NCBI RefSeq assembly: GCF_040954645.1
Contig: NC_092810.1
Location: 15,446,877-15,510,876, forward strand
Source of the DNA: Diabrotica undecimpunctata
Taxonomy: Eukaryota > Arthropoda > Insecta > Coleoptera > Chrysomelidae
Length of the DNA: 64,000 nt
Reading direction: 5' to 3'
This document shows, one piece after another, positions 22,646-34,264 of this stretch. The first letter of the stretch is position 1; each line of letters opens with the position of its first letter. The notes beneath the pieces were generated by a model. It saw only the letters and a program-made list of their open reading frames with translations. It was not told the DNA's origin and made no database searches. A program made the position numbers and the translations under genes.

Positions 22646-23339
22646 TATAAAAATTAATATTATACTCACCAGTCTTCTTGTATAAGTATCTTAAGTTGTC
22701 GAACAAAATTATACTATAAAAGCAACAAAAAACTCCTAATAATCTTTTTAACATATATCTAGCAAAATGTGTTGCTCCTTGCTACACCGAAATGAACTAA
22801 AACTTTTAAAATGTTAGGGATCGCAGATAAGACGAAAGTTCGGGTGAAAATCAATTGGAATTACTCGAACTCAAAATCCAGTTCTGTTTGTGTACAAAGT
22901 GATAAAACCAAAAAAGGGTACCGGGACCGTCAATGGCTTAAGATTGAAAAATCGAACGGATCTGGCTTCTGAATATTGCCTCATATGGAGCTATTTGTTT
23001 TGAAATCTGGATGAAATTGGGATCGGACCGTATACTTTCACTGAATTACAATATATCTGGCATCGTAAAGAAAGGATACGATTGTGTCTAGGTGCAATCT
23101 AACAAATCAAATTACGTCAGATTCGTATTCATTTGGTATAAAGAAAGATTATGGAAAGAGCTTTCTATAAAACGGGGTATAAATTTTTGATGTAAGGTTA
23201 TTCTATTAGATCGTAAACGTAAATTATCGTAAAATTTGAATCATTCGATATAAATATATTGTAAAAAGCCTTATACACGAATTATTTTTAAACTTACGAA
23301 AAAATTATTTAAAAATCCTAGGCATAATTTTATTTACAT

Positions 23340-24610
23340 GAGTATTAGCCACTCAGCCACTTTTAATATTTATATTATCACGTTCACCTCCAGGTGGAAT
23401 CGATGTGATGTACTAAACCTTGCTTACTTTACTTTTTCGTGTCTGGATCCGACTACAGTTTTTCTGCCCAATATCGGGCTACGTCTACACCCTTTGTATT
23501 TGCGAGCCATAACTCATCGAGGGTGCACTGTGATGGGCAAAGTTTGCATACCCTCAGGTGCTCCACGTTCTGTATTTCCCATTCACAAAGTGCGTCGCTG
23601 TCTGTCTTGATGCCCCATTTAATGAGGTTCTGTTTTACAGGGGCAACACCTGTGCGTATGCGATTCAGTGTCCGCCAGGTTCTCCAGTCCAGGTTCATTC
23701 CATTAGGTCGTTCTGGATGTACGGGAAACAGTTCGGGTGGTTCGACGCTGACATTTCTCATAAACCTTTTCCTTGATTTAAGTCGGCTGATTCCTGGCGG
23801 TTCGTCAAACCCGTATAATTGGTGCCTTTCATCGAAAGTTTGCCTGAACTTCTCCACATATTGTGAGGCGCATCTACGGTCATCTGGTGATGAGAATCCA
23901 GCTACCCGATACAGTAGGGGTAGGGGGGTAGGCTTCATACAACCGGTAATTATTCTGCATGTTTAACGCCGTGGAAACTTTTTGGGCGTGTCTAGATCTA
24001 CCTCAGACGGGACAAGCATATTCCCCTGTTGAGAAACATAAGGCCTCAGCTGTCGTCTTCAAGACCTAGGGATTTGCACCCCACTTGCTCCCTACAACTT
24101 TCCGGAGAAGGTTGTTTCTCGTAGAAACCTTTTGTCTTGTGCTCTGACAGTGGAATTTATACGTTAGTGACCGGTCTAGTACTACTCCAAGATATTTGGG
24201 CCTATCAGTATGTTTCAAGCGTTGTCCCTCCCAAGAAACATTCAGCTTTACATGCGCCAGTTGGTTGTTGAGATGGAATGCACATACTTGGGTTTTAGTA
24301 GGGTTTGGCTTTAATGAGTTTTGTTTGTAGTAAGTTGACATCATGTTCAAAGCCTCTTCCATAATAGACGTTTCTACGTTTTGCTAAATGGAAAGAAGAG
24401 CAGATGGAGAACCCAAAAAAATGGCCTACCTCAAGGAAGCGTTCTGGCGCCGTCCTTATTTAACATCTACACCAACGACCAACCAATGCACCAACCAATA
24501 CACCCTCAGACTGAGAGTTTTGTCTACGCTGATGACCTTGGTATAGCCGTAAAGGGGAAAAACTCACACAAGTAAAGTCGAGAATGGAAGAGGCTTTAAA
24601 CCTTGCTAAA
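23340..24610 (-). pseudogene. Jockey-type retrotransposon with inverted 5' part
   Basis: The 3' part is on the minus strand. 24362-24066 encodes EEALNMMSTYYKQNSLKPNP and RPKYLGVVLDRSLTYKFH. After frameshifts, 23938-23453 has LLYRVAGFSSPDDRR, PNGMNLDWRTWRTLNRIRTG and a Cys/His block (LCEWEIQNVEHLRVC) before ARYWAEKL. The preceding RT palm lies beside it but on the plus strand (24381-24575): NGLPQGSVLAPSLFN and SFVYADDLG, reading on to SRMEEALN. So the RT half is inverted relative to the tail and both include the EEALN region. This is the structure left by twin priming. Confidence 0.75.
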
Positions 24611-26189
24611 ATAGTATAGTAGCAAAACCGTACTATTGGGACAGTGTGGCACCACTTTAGTGCCTCACTACAGTTTTGTATTAGGGAAACCGTGGCATCA
24701 ACTGTAGCACATACAGCTATATTAATTACTTTGTGAGTTTGATAGGATGGTCCAAGGAGCACAGTAATATTTCTGGATCAGATCTGAGACGATTTTTACG
24801 AAATATATGAAAATTCTAAATATTTATGAAAAAATAAAATATTTTATTCAGAATATTCAAAAATAATTATTATAATACATCACTTTATTATTCTAAACTA
24901 GCATTATGTGTTAAGAAAAAACAAGAAATACAATAATATTTTTTGCACTTATTGCACAAAAATTTAAAACAAAAACACTTGTTTTGAGCTTCCTTCTGTC
25001 TTAATTCATATTTAATTCGACATAATAAACCACACATCTATTTCTTCTCTTTTATAGAAGCTCATGACTGACATCGGTGTTAACGTTGAAACATTTAGCG
25101 GACATTTTCCCCAGTAGTTCTACATCGACTTCTGTTTTGAACTGTTATAGCATTGTTTAAATAGGACTAGTTAGACAATCCTTATGGAACAAACGTTTGA
25201 CTTTTCTTCTGCCGTCATATGGCGGCCTCTAGTAATAAATTTAAAAAACTATTAACAGAAACTTAATTCTCAGCAGGATTCTATACGAGTATATTTCTAC
25301 CAGTCTGGTAACTAATGCAAACCCGTACACGGGTGCCAGATTGTGAAGAAAATATAAGACTTTAATAAAATGCTTATTGTTATTATCGTTGTATGCGTCT
25401 TGTGAAAGATAACTTGACTATTTCGAGCGAATATTTCAAATTGTTTTTCTACTTTGAGACTTGATAAATCTAAACCGGTTAGTAATCTATTTAAATGAAG
25501 CAGTTAAATGCTGCCTTTTTTTTAAGTTTTATTAGTTTACCAGATATTTAATTTGGTTATATGATTTGTTAGAAAAGGATTAAATATTTAATTGAAATAG
25601 ACTCGACTGCTATCGTCTTAGAACACTCATGCGGAGGTTTATTTTTTAGTCAAGACTTGAGTTTTATCATTGTTTAAAAAAAAATCTTTTTAAACAATGG
25701 TTTTATGTATGTTTTGAGAAAATTAAATTTTCAATCTTTTAATATTTAAAATGACGTTTGAAAATATAGTAAATTTATGGGTATGGTTTTTTGATAATGG
25801 TTTTGAAACAAATAAACAGATCGATATGCCACAACAAGAGGCACCACATATTTAGGGACAAATTAATCTATGTGTTGGGATAAAAGGAATAATAATTAAC
25901 AAAACTTTAATAAATAGTACCCTTTATTTTATTTATTTATGTATTTTATAATATACACACCATGTTTGTATTTCTGTTTACATAAATGAAAATGTTTTTT
26001 TCAATCAACTCGCACGATCTGACTGTTTTTGCAAAAATTAAATTCGCGTTATTTTAATAGTTAGATAACACTTATCAAAATTCTGATATCTACACCATAG
26101 ACAATATTAACAAAATAATAATTCAAGGTAAAAAAACAAAACAAAATTGTTTACATTAAAACATTTACATTGTTTAAAGTGTGTGATAA
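24611..26189. other. Long non-coding stretch, nothing recognised
   Basis: A+T-rich with no long frame on either strand and no paired repeats seen. It follows the inverted Jockey copy and precedes the last exon of the THAP-like model. Confidence 0.5.
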
Positions 26190-26488
26190 TTATGAAATCT
26201 TTTTGTCTTGACCAATGGTGATAACGGCATATCTAAAAAGCTCATCAACAAAATCGTCAAGTTCAGAATTATCACTGTGCGAAACAGTATTGGCCATGGT
26301 TGATGGTTGTTTTTCTAATGAATACGTATGAAAAACGCGTGGTGTCGTTATCGAACCTTCCTCTTCTACCTCACTATATTTTTTTGGTATAGCAGTACTG
26401 GGTAAATATTTTGCATTGCGTCAAAATGCTTACTGCATAGATTTTTTTTTTAAATCGGGTAGCTCCAGACTTTCCAATGCAGCATTAC
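26190..26488 (-). pseudogene. THAP-like gene model, distal exon
   Basis: Minus-strand exon after a TTGTTGTAG acceptor (26490-26489). It reads GNAALESLELPDLKKKSM, then in a shifted frame CSKHFDA (the Cys-x2-His pair that closes a THAP zinc finger), then back in the first frame KYLPSTAIPKKYSEVEEEG and on to DDFVDELFRYAV, stopping at 26190. The first shift is at a run of ten As, so a sequencing or assembly error is possible. Phase matches the exon at 33473-33595 (G|GT). The conserved LPSTAIP matches the motif that follows the last ligand in THAP domains. The tail is unrecognised. Confidence 0.5.
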
Positions 26489-26551
26489 CTACAACAATAT
26501 TATTATTAACACAACTGAAAAAAAGCAACTTTCTGCACAATACATTAAATT

Positions 26552-26698
<147 letters not shown>

Positions 26699-26740
26699 TA
26701 TAAGAGTAAGAAAAAAAATTTTTAGATAGGAAAAAAAGAA

Positions 26741-26934
26741 ATTAATTACTATTTAAATGGGAATAAGCCACAATTAAAGGTTAAAATACGTTTATTGACG
26801 TTTTAATTTCCACTTCGGAAATCGTTCTCAAACATGTTTGTTTTTTAGAACGATTTCCGAAGTGGAAATTGAAACGTCAATAAACGTATTTTAACCTTTA
26901 ATTGTGGCTTATTCCCATTTAAATAGTAATTAAT
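26741..26934. repeat. 88-bp palindrome of PLE-type end sequences
   Basis: Left arm 26741-26828 and right arm 26847-26934 are inverted copies with about one mismatch, around an 18-bp spacer. Each arm carries TTTCCGAAGTGGAAA followed by TTGAAACGTCAATAAACG. The right arm is nearly identical to the single copy at 3037-3124. It directly precedes a Penelope-like RT fragment, so it is probably two pseudo-LTR ends joined head to head. Confidence 0.75.
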
Positions 26935-26989
26935 TTAAAATGAAACAAGAAAATAGCTTCAGAACAATATTAGGAAAAAAAAAAGATCC

Positions 26990-27238
26990 CATATCACTAC
27001 CAAAAACAAATTTTTGATAGTCCTATAGAATCTAGTCATGGATGATGTTATCAGTGATTGTATCAACAATTACACTTTTTTCATTCCTTTTATTAAAAGA
27101 TATGTAGATGATTTAGTTTTGGCACTTCCTAAACACAAAATTAATGAAATAGTCAACATTTTCAACAATCATAATCAACATATACAATTTACAGTTGAGG
27201 AAGAGGTAGATGATTCTCTAGTTCCTTAGAGAAGGTTT
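26990..27238 (+). pseudogene. Penelope-like reverse transcriptase fragment
   Basis: About 80 codons of a PLE RT: VMDDVISDCI, then FIPFIKRYVDDLVLALPKHK with the YVDD catalytic motif and the K-x-N-E-I-x-x-x-F-N-x-x-N segment, ending IQFTVEEE. The IQFTxEEE block is characteristic of Penelope RTs. A frameshift lies just before the first Met (27038). The copy is cut off at about 27238 by the I/LOA-type relic. Confidence 0.75.
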
Positions 27239-28404
27239 CAAGTCCAGTGCTTTATACAGGTTGGTGAATTGTTTGCAGTCGGTAAGTTTGGTATGGTTGA
27301 TTCGTAGTCTTCTAATAGTCGATGCTTCTCTTCTAGTTATGAAGTCTAGGGAGAGATGACCAATAAAAGATTGAAGTTTATGAAAAGTTGTTTTGCTCTT
27401 TTGCTATAAGTTTTGTCAAGTATCCTCTACTGACTTTTTAAAAAAGAATTTCGAGATTCGTTAGCTAGTTGAATTGGGGTGACTTCAGTCACCCCATGGT
27501 TGGTAGCTTCTTTGGCAAAATTATCTGCTGTTTTATTACCAGTAGTTCCGGTGTGAGAAGGCAGCCATATGAGAGAGACTTATATCGTAAGCAAAGAGAT
27601 TTTGGTATATGTTATGAATGTTTTGAACTAATAGGTGGTCAGTGAAAATTGTATTGACTAAACGGATATATAAAAGTTAATCTGAACAAATGGGCAATAT
27701 GTCTGTTTTGATGGGAGATGCATTTAAAAGCCAACAGAATACTATATAGTTCACCTGTGCAAACGTTGCATATTACGGGTAACCGAGATGATCTTACAAG
27801 TTCATGTTTAGTGGTTACTGCGCAACCAATACCAGTGGTAGTTTTAGAAGCATCTGTATAGAGAATTAAATTCTAAAAATGCTTTCTTTATAAGAAGGTT
27901 AGAAGATTCAAGTTTGTTAAAAATGGTGAGTGAGGTATATATTGAGGGGAGATCTTTAGCCCAGAGGGGAAGTAAAGTTAGAGGAAATGAACTAGTCTGA
28001 AAAAGGTCAATATTTTTAAGTAGTGGACAAATTAATTGAGGTATAGGTTTTTTTGATAAGGTGTTGGTTATTGTTAATGGAAGAAAACGCCATTGTGGCA
28101 ACTAGGGAATGAACGGGATTAAATGGATTTGCGGATGTTGATGCAGCATACGAAAGTAGAAGTGATTATCGTCTTAGGGTAGGAGAAAGTTCATTAGATT
28201 CACGGTATACACTCTCAATAGGACTAAAGCGAAAAGCGCTCAGACCTAGAAGTAGTTTTATCGGCACCCCATTAAAGATGACTGAGGGTTTTAAAAATGT
28301 TCAACCTTTTAAAACAATTGATTTTAAGTTCAGAGACTGGATTCTTTCAATTTAATCTGGAGTCAAACATAAAACCGAGAATTTTACATTAATTAACAAC
28401 AGAA

Positions 28405-29163
28405 CTGCAGGAGCTAATCAATAGAGTTGACATGGAATGCACAAATTGGGGACTGTCGATAAATATTGATAAAACTAAATACATGGTGACCAGTAAAGTG
28501 AATATCGGCGCAACCCAACTGATATTAAACCAACAACCGCTGCAGAGAGTTCAGAGATTCAAATACCTTGGATGTTGGATTACCCAAAATCTAGATCTAT
28601 CCTTCGAAATTCGATGTAGAATTGAACAGGCAAGAAACTCATTTCAAAAATTCAAGCCTCTATTATCCAATAACTCATTAAATTTGGAAATCCGTGAAAA
28701 GTTTACAAGATGCTACGTGTGGTCTGTACTTTTGTATGGATGTGAAACTTGGACTTTAAACGCCGATATCATGAATAAAATCGAGGCGTTTGAGATGTGG
28801 TTGTATCGAAGGATACTAAAAATTCCATGGACTAGCAGAACCAGAAACGAAGAAGTTCTTCGAAGAATGGGACATCAACGAACTCTATTAAATATTATTA
28901 AGAGGCGTAAACTAGAATATCTTGGACATATAATCAGAGGACCAAGATATGAGTTCCTTCGGCTAATTCTCAACGGTAAAATCGAAGGAAAGAAATGGAT
29001 AGGACGGAAGAAACTCTCTTGGTTGAGGAATTTGCGGCAGTGGACAGGTTTGACAGCGGACCAATTGCTACACGTAGCGCAAGACCGAGATCAGTATAAA
29101 AATATTGTAAGCATGGTAGTCGCCGACGTTCCGAAGGGATATGGCACTCTAAAAAGAAGAAGA
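28405..29163 (+). mobile_element. RTE-like 3' fragment inserted in the I/LOA relic
   Basis: A 5'-truncated copy, open in one frame at 28432-29178 (248 codons including some flank): MECTNWGLSINIDKTKYM, KYLGCWITQNLDLSFEIR, YGCETWTLNADIMNKIE, RRKLEYLGHIIRGPRYE, GRKKLSWLRNLRQWTGL. It matches 17461-18180 almost base for base, but lacks that copy's premature stop. It ends in AAAAAGAAGAAG. Flanked by a perfect 10-bp duplication AACAACAGAA (28395-28404, 29164-29173), it is a young insertion. Confidence 0.85.
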
Positions 29164-29350
29164 AACAACAGAAAGTAGAGAATTGTTAAATAAAATTTTG
29201 GTTAAGGGAGTGAAAATTCTTCTGGAAAATTTTACTAATTTGGTTTTGTTCTCAGTAAGTGATAATCCTAGTTCGTTAGATCTATCTTGAAGTAGATTTA
29301 CTACACTTTGTATAAGTTTATATGAGGTTGGGACCTCACCAGGGTTGAGT

Positions 29351-29397
29351 TACCAGTGGATATGATAACATTTGCCATGTTATTATATCCACTGGTA
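29351..29397. repeat. Short perfect-loop hairpin
   Basis: 21-bp arms, TACCAGTGGATATGATAACAT and its inverse with one mismatch, around a 5-nt loop TTGCC. It lies at the edge of the foreign block that splits the I/LOA relic. Confidence 0.8.
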
Positions 29398-29494
29398 GCT
29401 TTAACATCCTAATATATAAGACTAAATAATGTAAACTAAATTGTAACGTATAACTTTTAACGGGTTTTTACCCAGATATTTAGCGGCTTAAAAC

Positions 29495-29560
29495 ATGTTC
29501 ACCTAGACACTGATGATGGAATATAGATTCCGAAAACCTTTATTCTTCATGACATAGCCC
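29495..29560 (+). ncRNA. Hammerhead-like motif, perfect core
   Basis: CTGATGA at 29510-29516, an unpaired T, stem GGAAT/ATTCC around ATAG, then GAA at 29532-29534. Core and stem II match 8212-8285, which is on the opposite strand. Stem III is not an obvious palindrome here (AAACCTTT) and stem I is weak, so it may be a decayed relative. It lies inside the block interrupting the I/LOA relic. Confidence 0.4.
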
Positions 29561-30565
29561 ATTTGGGTTTTTTAATTTATATACCTTTTATAATGGATTT
29601 TAACAAAAATTTTTTTTGTAATGATTTTTTTTTTAATTAGTATAGATTAGGGCAAGATCTTTCATTAACGATTGTCAGCGGTATGTCAGTGATAAATTTA
29701 CTGGCTTCATTTAGAGGGTCGTTGGTGCCTAAGGAATTTTCGAGAAATTTTTCAAGATAATTATAGAAAATCCTAATTTTTGTGTTTTTATAGGATTTGA
29801 GTGCAGCTTTTAGTCCGAAATAGTTTATAGAAGAGTTCGGATAATTGGTATCTTGTGAAACTAAGGATGAATAAGGAAAGGGTAAAGGAAGAAAAGAGTA
29901 TATATGGTTAGGTCCAGATTTGTTCCAAAACTTTTATTTTATCAAGTATAACCTTTTGATTAAAAAAGGGATTGGATATTTTAAGGTTATTTTTTATTTT
30001 TTATTTTTTATTTTTAACTTTTTTTTTCAAACTAGACTTGGGCTAGTATCTGAACTACATAAAGTTTTCTTACTTAATTAAATATTGTGTCTAAATTTGG
30101 CAAAAGATGAAGTAAAAATATACATATAGCAGGAAACTCATGATATATGCCTATTGATCATCTGATATTCCGTATTTCTTAGGGACTGTTCGATTAGTGA
30201 ATGCGGGATGGAAGGAGATACATTTGAAATAAGGATTCTTTTGGTCGCAGAAAGAAGCCTGCAGATCAAGATGACGGTGAAATTAATTATGACGTTCGGT
30301 GTATTAGTTGATCAACGATGTCGGTAGAAGTGAGGAAAATGTAGATTCGATTATTCGAAATGCGAGATTTAAAAGTAATATTTTTTGGATAAACTATTTT
30401 ATCAATTTCTTTAATATATTCAAATAAAACAGTATTCAAAATGGAGTGCATGACAATAACTTGTCCCCTTTGAGAAAACGAACGGGAAGGAGGGCTAGAG
30501 ACTGCGGCAACGACATATGATTTTGGGTTGAAACTGGAGTTGTTTTGTGTAAATGTAAATATTTA

Positions 30566-33472
30566 ATTGCTGTTCATGATGTGTAGTTCTGGTTACCCAG
30601 ACCGTAACACAATACCTAAACGTAAGTACCTAAAGGTCCCTCTCCCAAACTGGAAAAAAAGAAACAAAGGATCTCACCTATTTCTTGGGATTTTCACTGG
30701 TTTTCTTTAATTAAACCAATATAGCCACAATTAAATTCGACTATTGAAATATAAAACCAAATTTGATACTCGTTTTCTTATCACATTGTGATTAAAGAAC
30801 TTCGCTTCGTATTGTTAACTCGTCGATGAATTAATTTATCTGTTTAACACTGTTTAAATCTTTAAAATCCATTAGGAACTTTAAAAAGGGTGTTTAACCT
30901 TTGACAGTTATTTGATGTTTTTTGAATCGATTATTTGAAGCTTTATTTATAAACTTCAACATTTTATTAAACTTATTATAAAAAAAAACGGTTTGCAAAA
31001 GTGCTTTTTAGCTTCTAAACATTTATACTACTTTTGATATTTTTCATGTCATACGGCTGTACGTAGGCTCAATGAAAAGCTGGAGTAAAAGCACAATTAA
31101 AAAAAACCAGAACTTTCTATAACCACTAACAAGAAACAAGCTGAGATATTGCAGCGGACAGATCTCCCTTGCATTTTTCTGTGGCGATATTTTACGAGTA
31201 CCATTATTTTAATGTTTCAAAATAATTTACTTCTTCGCTGTGTATGCTATTGATAAATCGAATTATAAAAATTAGATATTCTTTTACAATGTTCAATTTT
31301 CAGCTCTTGATGTTAATAAACAATGAAAATATTTGCAATTTCTTAAACAAGAAAAAAAATGCTATTTGATTTCCTCTGGGCCATAGAAGGTTTTGGTTTT
31401 TTTTTTAATGTTTTTTTTATTAGCTTTATATTGAGCCTACATACAAGTGTGACATAAAAAAGTCAAAGTTATTAAAAATTTTTATATGCTAAAAATTTGT
31501 TACTCTTCAAACTGATTTTTAAAAACAAATTTATTATATTCTTGATGTTTTTTTTTTAATAATTTAAAACGAAGCCATAAAAAATCGATTGCTATTTACA
31601 AAATATCCCTAGAGTGACTGTTTGGACAGGTACAGTTGTTTAAATAATCGGTCTCCTGGATAAACAAATTGAATAACTCATAAACTGTATGGTCGTTCTG
31701 TATGACATTTAGTACACTTTAAAAACTCATTAACTGCCATAATTTTAAATAGTTGTATTACATATCGTTATGCAAAAAGAAAGTTATTAACATTTATAAA
31801 TGATACTTTAAAAATAAGGGTTTTTAAATTATATCGGTCAATTCTTTATGTATTTTAATTATAAAAATATCAATATTAGAGAACATTTTATGATCTATAA
31901 CTTTTATTTTAACGTTTTATGCGCATAAACTTTTTTCACTTTTTACGATTGTTTAAAAAAAAGCAAAGCAAAATTAGCTAAATTTTTCACATAATTGTCA
32001 TCAGCTACCCCTCATATAACTTTTAGAGACTTTAAATATCTGTTTAAGATTTTTTCAGCTTTTTTTAGAGTTGTAGATCATAAAAAGTAATGTAACTTTT
32101 GAGAGTATCCAAATTAAAATACAAGAAACTATTAATCGAAATAGTTGCAAAAAACCTTATTTTTGTAGTTATTTATAAATTAAAATAACTCTTTTTTGTG
32201 CAAAAACATATAACATAGCTCCTTGAAATTATGGAAATTAATAAGTTATTACAGTGCGCTAAATATCAATCAGAGCAAATAGTTTATAGGTTATTTAATC
32301 TGTTTATAAACATTTGTATCTTTGATATCGTTTATGGTACAAACTTATATAGAGGCTAACGAAAAACTGATGAAAAACACACTTTCTAAAAAAAAAAGAA
32401 TCTTCTATGACCATTACGAGCCAAGAGAGCATTTTATATTTAAAACCAAAGCATTTTATTCTTAAAATCATACTTCCATTGTCTATTAACAGTAAGAGCT
32501 GAAAATTGAAGGGACTCTAAATGAAGATCTGAATTGTGCGATCCAGCTTACAGATGGCATATGCGGTAAAGAAGTAAAAATTTATAACCCGTTAAAATGA
32601 TGGTATTCGTAAAATACCTCTTCGGAAAAGTAGAATGGAGAACCATCTGAGCTCCGTTTTTTTTTAGATTTGAACTTTTTTAAAATAAATCACGCTTGTA
32701 AAATTTGCAATATCTTGGCTTCTGTGGCATGTAAAACATATTTTTTTTTTTTAACTGGGGTAGCTCAACAAAAAGTTGTTTAAATAATCGCTTTCCATGA
32801 TAAACAAATCGTCACTATTTTTATTAGTTACATTACGTACCATTATGCAAAAACAAAGTTATTAAAATTTATAAATTTCTGCAAAATCAAGGGTTTTTTG
32901 CAACTATTTTGGTGAATTCTTTATATATTTTAATTTAGAAACTCACAAAAGGAAGAACTTTTTGAGATCTACAATTTTTATGTTAACTATTTATCTCTAA
33001 ACTGGATAAAAAACGTTTTATAAGCAAAATAATGACCTCTCACTTTTTAAAATTGTTTAAACAAAAACAAACCAAAATACCTGTATGTCTTCACAGATTT
33101 ATTATTAACTAACCCTCGTATATCTTTTAGAACCTTCAAATATCTTTATAAGATTTTTACGTGTAATCAATGATTTTTTTACAGATAGACTGGTGTATAA
33201 ATTAGTTCTCCGATAAAGATGAACTTATTTCTACTTTTCAATACAATAACTAAAAATAGGTAGTTAAAGAAATACATATTTAAATATCTAATACTTTGTT
33301 TATGTTTATTCACTAATTTGTTTTTCCGAAGTTTATTATATCATAATTATAATACCAACGAAAACGTAAAATTCAAATGATGAATGAAAAAAAAATAAAC
33401 ATTTTTTTAAGTTAATTACGTAACGGAAACGGTGTAAAATAAAAGAATATAAAAAAGTTTCTATTTACTTAC
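30566..33472. repeat. Non-coding block of diverged direct/inverted repeats
   Basis: There is no coding frame over almost 3 kb. Within it, 31735-31960 resembles 32815-33060 in the same orientation (GCAAAAA ... AAAGTTATT ... AAGGGTTTTT ... AATTCTTTAT) and 32090-32290 in inverse orientation. 31140-31330 is matched inversely by 32470-32640 (ATTTTACGA-TACCAT, AGCTGAAAATTGAA), and 31070-31140 directly by 32345-32405. This looks like an old foldback or long-terminal-repeat DNA element without a gene, or a complex satellite. I cannot place its ends. Confidence 0.5.
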
Positions 33473-33595
33473 CAGAGTGTAATATCCATGTTTGACAAGC
33501 CGAAAGATTTTTTGTCGGAAATCTGAACAGTCTTAAACCATGAATTTTGTATGGTGATAAACCACATTGTAATAACAACAAATATTTCCAGCCAT
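33473..33595 (-). pseudogene. THAP-like gene model, proximal exon
   Basis: A 123-bp minus-strand exon between a TTTTTTACAG acceptor (33597-33596) and a GTAAGT donor (33472-33467). Translated in the phase that joins to 26488 it gives CGLSPYKIHGLRLFRFPTKN then ACQTWILHSG. The LFRFP and W blocks match the first half of a THAP zinc finger. A possible upstream exon ends at about 33777 before GTAAGTAAAA, in compatible phase. The two halves join across a 7-kb intron filled with transposon remnants. Only one Cys of the first C-x-C pair is convincing, so the domain may be decayed. Confidence 0.45.
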
Positions 33596-34264
33596 CTGTA
33601 AAAAACCATTTGTTTATTATGGAAGTAACATTATTTTAATTTAAAATCACTTTTTTCAAATATTATCGAATGTATGTATTATCCGCTAAAATTTATTTCT
33701 AAATACCTAATTTGTTCATTTCTCATACAAATGTTTTTTGTTTTAAACACATAGAATTAAAATGTTTTACTTACCTCCGACCAAATTTTTGTAATACACT
33801 TCCAAATAAAATAAAATATTTAAATTCTTTAAACTTATTTAGATATAGAAAGATTTAGAAGCCACAGTACGTTTATGTACAATTTTAGTTGACACGATAT
33901 TTACTAGTTGATAGTAATAACTCTATTTAAAACAAAATCTTAACTGATTCATGGTCTGTTTTTTGTAAAATTTTTATTTGTAAACAAACCTGTTGCTACT
34001 ATGTCAGTGAAATATTGCAACGCTGGTGAATTTAATTCAGGGGATCAAAAATGGACGTTTAGTTTAATCTTTAACTTTTTCACATAGCACCATCTAGTAT
34101 AACGTATATCAAACAAACAATGGTATATTAAAATCTATTGAGACAGAAAGAGTGGTGACATCTAGTGACTGTCTCAATTAGAATCAAACAAATTTATACA
34201 TTGCGTTGGCTAACTAGTTCTATTTAAACAATGGTTATAGTCAATATAGTTTGTGTAATCTGTA

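Larger units (their letters stand above)
27239..30565 (-). pseudogene. I/LOA-type non-LTR element with RNase H, decayed
   Basis: Read on the minus strand from 30565. An ORF1-like piece (30560-30180) has FNPKSYVVAAVSSPP, RGQVIVMHSILNTVL and ISNNRIYIFL. The RT linker (29970-29640) has NYPNSSINYFGLKAALKS. RT thumb pieces are 29345-29174 (NELGLSLTENKTKLVKFSRR) and 28394-28340 (NNVKILGFMFDSRLNWK-like). The RNase H domain starts YTDASKTTTGIGCAVTTKHE (27850-27790), includes TGELYSILLAFK, and a degenerate SHTGTTGNKTADNFAKEAT-like block. Two later insertions interrupt it (28405-29163 and about 29346-29620). There are many stops and frameshifts. Confidence 0.7.
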
